This document shows, one piece after another, positions 18,479-25,515 of a stretch of DNA of 26,657 nucleotides; position 1 is the first letter of the stretch, and every line of letters begins with the position of its first letter. The stretch is from Seminavis robusta (Eukaryota > Bacillariophyta > Bacillariophyceae > Naviculales > Naviculaceae): positions 1 through 26,657 of the forward strand of contig CAICTM010001572.1 of assembly GCA_903772945.1 (NCBI GenBank), written 5' to 3'. Made by a program: the position numbers and the translations under genes. Below the pieces are notes generated by a model. That model ran no database searches and had not been told where the DNA came from. It saw only the letters and a list, made by a program, of their open reading frames with translations.

Positions 18479-19483
18479 CTATCTAGATTGGTAAGATGTA
18501 CTCCAGCAACACCAAGTCCTTGTGGACTTAGCCAAATCCACCAACACCAAGCCGTCGTGTTGACTTAGCCAAAGTCCTCGAAACCACCAAGTCTTCGCCC
18601 CGTGGGCTTGTGCATACAGGACAATGGGTACCGACACCGGAATCACCAACCAAACACTAGGAAATAACAAGGAGGGATGAATCCGGTTGGAGGATCCACT
18701 CTCCTCTGTGCGTTTCGAGTTGTCGTGTATAGCCTCCTCTTGTTGCCTTTCAATGACTCGACGACGATCTCCTTCGTTCATGCTGTTGGTAGGGCTGGAG
18801 TTAACAGAGCCTCTGCCTCCGTAGTGGTAGCTTCTCCTCTTATTATGCATCCGGAGCGATCGTTCGTTCGACCTCGACAATGGTAGTTCATCGGCCGTCG
18901 GCTGTGCAGCAGAGAAAACAACAAATAGATATGAGTTTTGTTTTCTGTGCTGAACTGCAGACGACCGGAGACTTACCCTTGTTTTCCAAATTACACCAAC
19001 TTGGCCGTCATGGGCCAAGAACAGACTGCCATCCCATCGTCCATAGGATTCAATGAGGGATGGCTTTCGAATCTACACCGGAGAAGGTCGGCTTGAGTGA
19101 TGCTTGGATAACAGAGATAATAGAGGTGCGATTCGATTCGAATAATTAAAGCAACTCACCTGTTGACGGCCGAGCTTGGAATTCTCTCCTGAATACCATA
19201 GAAATACAATGAGGGAGAGAAGTCAGTGCTGCGCCTTCAATAACACTCTTGATAATAGGCTTACCTCAAATCGAATCGATCGATCGGCCGATTGGATAAA
19301 GAACTCCTCCTACCGGTATACGTATACCACTCTTGTCGGCCAAGCTGGTATTTCTCTCCTGTTTACCATACGAATTCAATGAGGGAGAGATGTTAGTGCT
19401 GCGCCTTCAATAATACACTACGTGATAATAGACTTACCTCGGTCGTAATAGTAGTAGTAGCGATCGGCCGCTCCATCCACCAT
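18479..19483 (-). CDS. unknown spliced gene inside the TIR element (about 197 aa)
   Basis: The start is ATG at 19483 (context ACAATGG). Exons are 19438-19483, 19160-19188, 18977-19072 and 18479-18901. Junctions are GAG|GTAAGT...CAG, CAG|GTGAGT...GTAG and AGG|GTAAGT...CACAG. Exons 1+3+4+5 give one open frame starting MVDGAADRYYYYYDRG, with IESYGRWDGSLFLAHDGQVG in exon 4. The large last exon encodes a basic Ser/Asn-rich part, one probable membrane segment (SVWLVIPVSVPIVLYAQA) and a Trp/Ser-rich tail. A further exon with good splice sites lies at 19265-19358; including it shifts the frame to a stop in exon 4. No known family is recognised. It may be a captured host fragment. Confidence 0.55.
19160..19440 (-). 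repeat. tandem duplication of an exon-intron unit, period about 170 bp
   Basis: On the plus strand, CCATACGAATTCAATGAGGG (19365) and CCATAGAAATACAATGAGGG (19195) are each followed by GAGA and then AGTGCTGCGCCTTCAATAA, a TGATAATAG-type segment and CTTACCTC. A third, degenerate copy starts at 19041 (CCATAGGATTCAATGAGGGA) but lies within exon 4 rather than in an intron. Confidence 0.8.
19265..19358 (-). other. duplicated, frame-breaking exon (alternative)
   Basis: The acceptor GTAAACAG and donor GAG|GTAAGC are both good. Its first 29 bp parallel exon 19160-19188 (GAGAGAAATACCAGCTTGG against GAGAGAATTCCAAGCTCGG). Its end parallels the end of exon 1 (CGGCCGATCG...GAG). Its inclusion leads to a TGA early in exon 4. 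Confidence 0.55.
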
Positions 19484-20076
19484 TGTCGTCGCTCATGTTG
19501 TGTTGTGTTGCCTTTTGTTGTGTTGTTCGAAGTGAGCTGCTTTCAAGAAGAGGGAGCTGGGCAGGCTGTTCCGTGAAGTCTGTTTGAATATTTTACTGTG
19601 AAAAGAGAGTACTCTCCAATGACACTTCCCAAAACAGATTGCCCTCCTTCTAAATCCAAGTCCCCCTTGCGGAACAGAAGCAGCATCACATCCATATCAA
19701 GGGCTTATCAGCTCACCAAACCAGGGTGCTCCTCTTACAGAACAAGGAACACCCACACCAAGAGCACGCATCCAACCATCCAAAGAGACGCATCCAACAT
19801 CCAACTTGGCGCCACAGTCTTCTGGGAACCTTTTCCTTGTGGATTGGGAAGCTGTTTTGGTACCAAACAGGGAGGGTAGGAGATACAAAAAAGGAGGTCA
19901 AAATAGATAGTTCCATATTGAGGAGAAAGACATGTTGTCAATCTAGAACCACTGAGGGTACCAATAGAGAACCTGCAGTCCAGATTACAAGAAATGGCTC
20001 AAATCTAGAAGCAATTTGGTTGTGGATTCCCAACCAAAAGGTTGAGTATGGGAACATCCATACATGAGGATTCAAC
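19484..20076. other. 5' side of the TIR element, no gene seen
   Basis: It would contain the promoter of the internal gene. Short direct repeats (CATCCAACCATCC/CATCCAACATCC near 19768-19803) and subterminal GGGAA/GGAACC motifs are the only visible structure. Confidence 0.4.
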
Positions 20077-20101
20077 AACTACCTAAAATTGTGCTTCTTA
20101 G
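20077..20101 (-). repeat. right terminal inverted repeat
   Basis: Reads on the minus strand CTAAGAAGCACAATTTTAGG then TAGTT, the inverse of 18220-18244. Confidence 0.9.
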
Positions 20102-20103
20102 AT
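20102..20103 (-). repeat. AT target duplication, right side
   Basis: Second copy of the AT pair flanking the TIR element. Confidence 0.75.
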
Positions 20104-21369
20104 GAACCGCCGCATGATGACTTTGGAGTCACGGAACAGATCAACAACCAGCTCCAAAGCCAGAGCGGCTTCCATTGACCCTGATGAATCGTTTGGATCG
20201 TGAGTTCTGGTACAGTAGTGCTGGGGTACCGCTGGGCGGTTTTCTGCCTCAGTATCAGCATGTTTTTTTGCCCACGCAGTGCATTAGCCGCAAACTTTAC
20301 TCTTGATGCCAAACGAAATGATCTTTCTCGTATTGGCACCAACAATGGCACCATGTCCAGATACAGAATTCCGCAAGTGGCCGGATCCTTTCTGTTGCCA
20401 CGCCATGTCATATCCTCCGTCAACAAACGGCATTTTCTCCTGGAGTAACGTTCCGTTGGGATCGTTCAACTTGGCCATCCACTCAAGGAAATCTTGCTCG
20501 TTCGGCGTCGACTTGCGCACCTCCTCTATTAGATTTTCGCGGATAACTTCCTCCTTCAGTTCAAGAATCGCAGGCGCAATTCGCTCCTCAATCATGCGGA
20601 ACGAACGGGATTTCATCGTGGTGTCGTTCGGTAAACCCAAAAGACCGAGGAGTTTGGCTGCTTCGGTTCCACCATTGCCATTTGCAATATTACCCAATAC
20701 ATACAAAATATTGATGGAATAGTCCGTGCTTCTTTCATATTTGTCGTTGCCACCGGCATGCATTGTCGTTTTGGTTGGCTTGTCGCTATTATAGGTATAG
20801 TCGCAATCATCATTGGTGCATTCCAGTTTGAACGAGGATGCAATACAGCAGTTGTGGACACGGAATTGGAGGGAGCCAATGCAATCGTCTCTTGGACAGC
20901 GCATCTCCTGGCGGAAACATTTGTTCAATTGGTCTACTTCTAGGACGACTCTTTGGTGAGCTTTCGTGTTGAAGTTGGGCCCATTTTCTTCGTCTTTTTC
21001 TTCTTCCGTGGTGGCTCCTTCCTCAGCCACTGTTGGATCTTCTATAAACTCTGGTGCTACTAGATCGTCTTCTTCTTCATTGTCGATCTCTCCATTCACA
21101 AGCTTCCTGTAGTTGCGCCTTTCTTTGCCAGCACTCCTTGTCCTGGATGTAACACTGCCAAATCCTGCAAGATGCCAGTCTGAATCCTTGGATGCTAGCT
21201 TGGACCGTTCAATGGAAGCATTAGCCTTCCACAAGCGAGCAGTGGGAGTGCTGTTTCCTAGTAAACGTTCCATTATTCTATGGAATGAGATTCCTGTACG
21301 TCGGAGGCCTCGAGGTGCTCTATGTTTGTTGGCATTCCTGTCAACGATATGTTGACGGGGCAAGAACAT
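20104..21369 (-). pseudogene. Mutator-like transposase, N-terminal half with a premature stop
   Basis: The open frame of 361 codons begins MFLPRQHIVDRNANKHRAP. An acidic linker (97-130) is followed by a zinc-ribbon-like CPRDDC (158-163) paired with CTNDDC (184-189). A helical region (LGNIANGNGGTEAAKLLGLL) comes next. The first catalytic region is FVDGGYDMAWQQKGSGH (D321), followed by the SGHGAIVG strand. These match the Mutator-like transposase domain found in many eukaryotes. A TAA at 20284-20286 lies inside a CxxC (VCG-stop-CTAW). The same frame then continues about 60 codons (MEAALALELVVDLFRD) to the insertion edge. One substitution would explain the stop, so the gene was already inactive or is read differently. 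Confidence 0.88.
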
Positions 21370-22213
21370 TCAAGAATTTTGCAAATTTGGCGCTAGCACG
21401 ATAGGTCGACTGGCTCTCACATGTTAGAAAGACTTAGAGCGAAGCTAGAATAGGTGCGCGTAAGATCGAATTTATGGCTCGAAAGCTGGAATCCAATGAG
21501 ACCCTCTATCCGGTGAGATTTCAATGCTGCGAAATTCCAAATTCCCTACAATTGCGAAAGATATGCCGATATACAACAAAAAACGAGCCCTCGTATTAAT
21601 ACCGATTAGCGCTGGCTTACTATTCGTGGCCCACCACCTTAAGGTTAATGGTTTCAAGACTCCGCCCAACAGGTGGCATGCGCAGCAGCAAGAGCGCAAC
21701 GGCGCAATGCAACACCCTCCAATAAGGCGCACCCCCCACAACAACGCTGCTACCGGCAGAAAGTACGGGCAATGATATGTATGACGGTGCCTTTTTGTCT
21801 ACACCGGCGTTGAAAATGGTTAGGCAATGGCACATGCTACCGAAGCAGAGCAGCCTTGCTTTTCTCTCAGACTCATGGTTGGACGGTCTGAATTATATCA
21901 TTTGAGGGTATTCAACAATGGCGATGGATGTCCCTCTGCTTGGCATGCTGGAGGCGTGAGAGATAGGGAGGGAGGAGACCGGCTACCGACAACCCATCCG
22001 CCTTCAGCCCTGAAAATTTACTCAAAGAATCCAAGATGAACTGAGGCCAGCTAGCACCTACCGGTACCTACCGGTATGGCTAGGACACGAGTTGAGTCTC
22101 CCAAGAAAAACTTTCGACACCAATTCCAACCCAGTTCACATCTATCATTTGAATTATTGTTCACTTGAGTGAATTGAGGAGTCATTAATCGATGGCATCA
22201 CGGGTTGTCTGGA
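21370..22213. other. intergenic stretch, no convincing gene
   Basis: It is the presumed 5' flank and promoter of the Mutator-like gene. An 83-codon plus-strand frame at 21524-21775 has one hydrophobic segment but no support. A doubled CTACCGGTA occurs at about 22059-22077. Confidence 0.4.
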
Positions 22214-22480
22214 TCAAAACGTTGGGACCGATGTCAACTGGGCAACAATGAGCTCGCCATTCCACTGCCTTGTACGGCGATATTCTTTGCGATGGTCCAG
22301 CAAACAAAATGCGTCTCCTGAGAACCATTGGATATGACTTGTCACTCCACTCGTTGTCGCATGATTGTCCATGTGGAGTATTCCCATGTTGACAGTCTCT
22401 TCACTTGTAGAGGTTAATGGAAGCCCAAGGACTTGGACAAAGCGAGTATCAGTGAAGACAAACCCGCGGCAAATCAGCAA
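22214..22480 (-). CDS. hypothetical ORF or gene fragment, 88 aa
   Basis: MLICRGFVFTDTRFVQVLG leads into a protein-like sequence (GILHMDNHATTSGVTSHIQW, GELIVAQLTSVPTF). It has no membrane segment or recognised family. It may be a last exon or a truncated gene. Confidence 0.3.
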   Translation of the reverse strand: MLICRGFVFTDTRFVQVLGLPLTSTSEETVNMGILHMDNHATTSGVTSHIQWFSGDAFCLLDHRKEYRRTRQWNGELIVAQLTSVPTF

Positions 22481-22933
22481 CCTGAACTATCTACTCTGTC
22501 TTCCCACCGAAGCAGGCAATTCGTGTAAGTGTCAGACAGAAAACAGGAGTTGTTTGTCATGTTCTATTGTGCACAGTGTTGTTTTGTTTTCACGCGTCTG
22601 TGTTTCGTCGAACGAGAGCCTTTTGAGGCGTCCCCCACATTCCGACGGCTTCTTTAGCGCGTAAGAGTATCAAACCGCAAATGGCGTGTTCAGCTCGTTT
22701 GACATTCGACGACGAGTTCCATCGCTCTCATTTGTGGACATGCTTTCTTGTTGCTGCGTTTTTGTATCCTGCAGGTACCGTACATTGCCAACGAAGTGGG
22801 GATTGGTGGTACATGTATGCCGAGCAAGTCAGAGAGAACGCTTCAATGGAACGTATTTTCCAAGTACAGGTACCGGTAAAGTAAACAGCTTTGTTGGATG
22901 GGATGTACGGTACCATCTTTTTAAAGTTGTGCT

Positions 22934-23285
22934 GGACCGTCCGACGTTTTTAACTCAGGCGATAAACTTTGACACGACTGACTTGAGTACAAATAAGGGC
23001 TTGTTTTTAAGGGCTTGTTTAAGGGCTTGTTGCAGATTTAAGGGCTTGTTTTAAGGGCTTGTTTATTTAAGGGCTTGTTTGCTCCTGATAAGGGCTTGTT
23101 CTATGGGATTATCGCGAAGGCTTAAGGGTTTGTTTTCAGAACTTAAGGGCTTGTTGTTAAGGGTTTGTTTTTTAAGGGCTTGTTTAAGGGCTTGTTGAAG
23201 ATTTAAGGGCTTGATTAAGGGCTTGTTTCCAGTGGTGGCAATTTCAATTTTTTAAAAATCCTGAGTGAAAAACGTCGGACGGTCC
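22934..23285. mobile_element. MITE-like element A with internal AAGGGCTTGTT array
   Basis: The 26-bp terminal inverted repeats at 22934-22959 and 23260-23285 begin GGACCGTCCGACG and differ at one base. TGTGC lies before (22928-22932) and directly after (23286-23290), a likely 5-bp target duplication with one extra T on the left. The 352-bp element has no coding capacity. Its interior is mostly the repeat array listed next. Confidence 0.85.
22994..23229 (+). repeat. array of 14 copies of TTAAGGGCTTGTT
   Basis: The units are separated by 0 to about 20 bp of unequal spacer. Twelve read GGGCTTG and two GGGTTTG. Spacers such as CTATGGGATTATCGCGAAGG and GTTGTTAAGGG align with those of the array in element B read in the opposite direction. 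Confidence 0.92.
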
Positions 23286-23368
23286 TGTGCATATTTTGGC
23301 TCGCGGCGGCCTCCACCTTGCATGCTAAATAAAGCTAATACTACAGTAGTCTAGCTAGGTACCAACCT

Positions 23369-23676
23369 GGACCGTCCGACGGTTTTCGCTCAGGTTTTAA
23401 AAAAACTCAAAATTTTGCAGTTGAAACATTCCCTTAAAACATTCCCTTAAATCCTTAACATTCCCTTAACATTCCCTTAAATCAACATTCCCTTAACAAC
23501 ATTCCCTTAACGCTTCGAAACATTCCTCTAAGCCTTCATGTAAACCCCATAGAACATTCCCTTAAAAAAATGAACATTCCCTTAAATAAACATTCCCTTA
23601 AAACATTCCTTTAAATCCTCAACATTCCCTTAACATTCCCTTAAAGCTTCAACATTCCCTTAACATTCCCTTAACG
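23369..23676. mobile_element. MITE-like element B (one recognisable end), inverted relative to A
   Basis: It begins GGACCGTCCGACGGTTTTCG (23369-23394 pairs with the element A end: GGACCGTCCGACG, then CTCAGG). Its reverse complement aligns along the whole array with element A. The opposite end should lie near 23676 but lacks the TIR, so it is truncated or diverged. No coding capacity. Confidence 0.75.
23424..23675 (-). repeat. array of 15 copies of TTAAGGGAATGTT (plus strand AACATTCCCTTAA)
   Basis: On the plus strand, AACATTCCCTTAA recurs 15 times, with two or three degenerate copies (for example CATTCCTCTAAG and CATTCCTTTAA). On the minus strand every unit reads GGAATG where array A has GGCTTG or GGTTTG. 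Read on the minus strand, spacers such as CTATGGGGTTTACATGAAGG match those in array A. Confidence 0.92.
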
Positions 23677-24244
23677 ATGTATCCTAAGGTCTGGCCGTCG
23701 TCAGGATCAGAGAGCCAAATTTACTCGACAAAGCGGGCGAAACAATGGGAAAACTGCAATTGCCAATACAGTTATAAGAGTGCCGACAGCACATGCTATG
23801 CTTAGAGATAGAAGGCGAGGGGTATCGCGTTGGAAAGCCAAAGGGATGCTCTTGCTCGATCGCCCTTGCCTGCCACGTTTTACTGCCTTCTCCGGAGAAG
23901 TTAACACTGTTTAGCATGGCTTGTCGAAAAGAGAGTTGTCAGATTGGAGTGAGAGATGCTCAACAGGCACAGGACAACAAGTGGCAGAGTTAACAGCTAT
24001 CGATAGAGCACACTCAACTTACCCATGCGACATACTCGCATCGTCATTGGGGTAGCCTTGCTTGCAAAGATAATAGACCGACAGCAGCAGCGTCGGAAAA
24101 GCGATTGTTGTTTCTGTTGGCCCCTTCTGATACCCAGAAATGGTGGTCCTTTCGCTGCTTTTGGAGATGCCATGCTGGCTCGCAATGGAATCCTGAAATG
24201 AGATCCCCATTTTCGTCAATATTTGTTGGTAGGAAACGGCGAAG
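23677..24244. other. stretch with possible minus-strand exons
   Basis: Minus-strand open frames at 24019-24282 (ending before a GG|GTAAGT donor) and at 23707-23907 (one hydrophobic segment, LSIACAVGTLITVLAIAVF) could be exons of one small gene, but no consistent model was found. The first would overlap the start of the plus-strand gene at 24245. Confidence 0.3.
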
Positions 24245-24820
24245 ATGACGACTGTGAAGAAGGTTGACAATGAACGGTACAATCGTAACTTCTATCATGA
24301 CTCTTATGATGATGCATCTCCAGACTTCTTGACCGACCTCTTGCTGCATGGAGAGGACAATGTACAGACAAAGTATGTTCATAAGAATGGTTCAATCAAG
24401 ATTCTTGAAGGCAATGAGAACCGTCCTCGCTTCACTCTGCTCACCTTTGAAAGACAGACTCGAAGCTACCCGAAAACTGGAATACACTTCACTGTTTGGG
24501 TGATGCAGTTGCTGGATGGTTCTTTCGGTATCATCAAGGCAGTGACCGACACTTCTCTTGCTGGTTGGTTGAAAGGTAAAGAGATGATGTGTGGTTCCAT
24601 GCTCATTGTCCCTGACTTCCGGATTGTAAGATTGCAGTCAGCTGATGAGCTGTCGAACAAAATGATAATGCTAATCAAAGACTGTGGTTGGGTGTACCCA
24701 CCCGATGTTGACTTACCATATGTCGGTCCTCAAGAGAAGGGCAGGCCTTGGGGCCAGATCTTTGATGAGGAAGAAAACTTCCGCGCTCCATCTAGGCGAA
24801 TCACTCACTTCTACCATTGA
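24245..24820 (+). CDS. unknown 191-aa protein, first of a three-ORF cluster
   Basis: Starts MTTVKKVDNERYNRNFYHDS (context GAAGATGA). The central part, RFTLLTFERQTRSYPKTG then IHFTVWVMQLLDGSFGIIK, LKGKEMMCGSMLIVPDFRIV, alternates beta-like strands. In pattern (strand, DGS turn, strand, 'G-x-x-x-V-x-x-F') it loosely recalls OB-fold ssDNA-binding proteins; this is inference only. The C-terminal part contains CGWVYPPDVDLPYVGP and ends ITHFYH. No signal or membrane segment. The stop is 14 bp before a short ORF and about 135 bp before a second long ORF, unusually close for a nuclear eukaryotic genome. Confidence 0.65.
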   Translation: MTTVKKVDNERYNRNFYHDSYDDASPDFLTDLLLHGEDNVQTKYVHKNGSIKILEGNENRPRFTLLTFERQTRSYPKTGIHFTVWVMQLLDGSFGIIKAVTDTSLAGWLKGKEMMCGSMLIVPDFRIVRLQSADELSNKMIMLIKDCGWVYPPDVDLPYVGPQEKGRPWGQIFDEEENFRAPSRRITHFYH

Positions 24821-24834
24821 CCATCGACAACAAC

Positions 24835-24951
24835 ATGAAGTATGGAAATCTTCTTTTCACGGAAGAGAGGAGGGAATCCAGGCAGGCTCATCGTTGGAAT
24901 TCCTATGTCAGGGCAGAAGTTCTTCGCTCGGAGTATTCTGAAGGTAATTGA
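24835..24951 (+). CDS. small ORF of 38 aa between the two larger ones
   Basis: Starts at ATG 24835 and reads MKYGNLLFTEERRESRQAHR, ending TGA at 24949-24951, three bases before the next ATG. It is highly charged (RR, EE, Arg-rich). The tight fit between neighbours and protein-like composition make it a candidate small gene, or an exon or uORF controlling the downstream gene. It could also be chance. Confidence 0.35.
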   Translation: MKYGNLLFTEERRESRQAHRWNSYVRAEVLRSEYSEGN

Positions 24952-24954
24952 ATA

Positions 24955-25515
24955 ATGTCCGGTGACACCAAGAAGGCTTGGGTAATGCGCATGAATGATA
25001 AGAAGGCTGCAGCCGCGAAGAAGCGTGATCTGTGGGTGGAGTCTGACGATGAAGAAAAGGTGACGGAGTGTGTCTGCATGAGTACATTCGCTTATAAGAA
25101 TTGCATCGCCAAACAGTACACTGTCGACATGATGGACAAGGATGCGGTCATCTTGGCGTTCTCACCTTATTGCAAGCATCCCCATGTGATGGACCCCGGC
25201 ATGGAATGGGAAGAATTGTCCGACAAGACCAAGAGGTGGTGCTCCTACCAGCATTATCATAGCAACTTCTTCCGTGCGTCCAAAGGTAAGTGCGTGCCCC
25301 TTCCGTGGTGCGTCGAGAAGTACATCAAGCAGTGCTACGGTGGAGCCAGTGCGCTCTATACCGGTTTCAAGACGAAAAGACAGAGGGCTGCTGAAAGGTA
25401 CACCGGCAAGAAAGCGAAGAAGATCACCATGGCGGAAGCCAAGAGTGTCAACAAGAAAGCTTTTTCGAAGTCAACAGGAAAAGAAAATGAGATTTCTTCC
25501 TCTGATTCGGAGTAG
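24955..25515 (+). CDS. unknown Cys/His-rich, lysine-rich-tailed protein, 186 aa
   Basis: Starts MSGDTKKAWVMRMNDKKAAA. A basic N-terminus and an acidic patch (ESDDEEK) are followed by a Cys/His-rich centre at about residues 38-128 (CVCM, CKHPHV, WCSYQHYHSNFF, CVPLPWCVEKY, QCY), which could bind zinc. The C-terminal 55 residues are strongly basic (KKAKKITMAEAKSVNKKAFSK) and end in SSSDSE. This recalls nucleic-acid-binding proteins, but no family is recognised. It lies immediately downstream of two ORFs on the same strand. A tandem GAGAGTACGCCTGT repeat follows the stop (25525-25555). Confidence 0.65.
   Translation: MSGDTKKAWVMRMNDKKAAAAKKRDLWVESDDEEKVTECVCMSTFAYKNCIAKQYTVDMMDKDAVILAFSPYCKHPHVMDPGMEWEELSDKTKRWCSYQHYHSNFFRASKGKCVPLPWCVEKYIKQCYGGASALYTGFKTKRQRAAERYTGKKAKKITMAEAKSVNKKAFSKSTGKENEISSSDSE

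Larger units (their letters stand above)
18220..20101 (-). mobile_element. 1,882-bp TIR DNA transposon carrying a spliced gene, inserted in the Mutator-like transposase
   Basis: The ends are 25-bp inverted repeats (18220-18244 and 20077-20101) with 24 of 25 bases matching, beginning CTAAGAAGCACAATT. The target duplication is AT. The outer 200-300 bp on each side are rich in GGTTCC/GGAACC and TTGGGAA motifs, such as 18249-18258, 18331, 18378 and 19848. These are possible subterminal binding sites. No transposase motif is visible, so it is probably non-autonomous. The 2-bp AT duplication is unlike the TA of Tc1/mariner; ISL2EU elements are reported to have 2-bp duplications, but no such enzyme is present. 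It carries a small multi-exon gene of unknown origin. Confidence 0.9.

Noticed and set aside
21370..22100. Terminal inverted repeats of the Mutator-like element
   Set aside because: No inverted match to 16330-16820 longer than a few bases was found by eye.
22994..23230. Telomere-like TTAAGGG units
   Set aside because: The motif is interrupted by CTTGTT and irregular spacers and lies inside a TIR element; it is not a TTAGGG-type telomere tract.
22994..23675. CRISPR-like appearance of short repeats with spacers
   Set aside because: The units are 13 bp, spacers vary from 0 to about 20 bp, the arrays lie within terminal inverted repeats, and the genome is eukaryotic.
24019..24382. Minus-strand spliced gene upstream of and overlapping 24245
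   Set aside because: There is a good GTAAGT donor, but no consistent set of exons was found and it conflicts with the better plus-strand gene.
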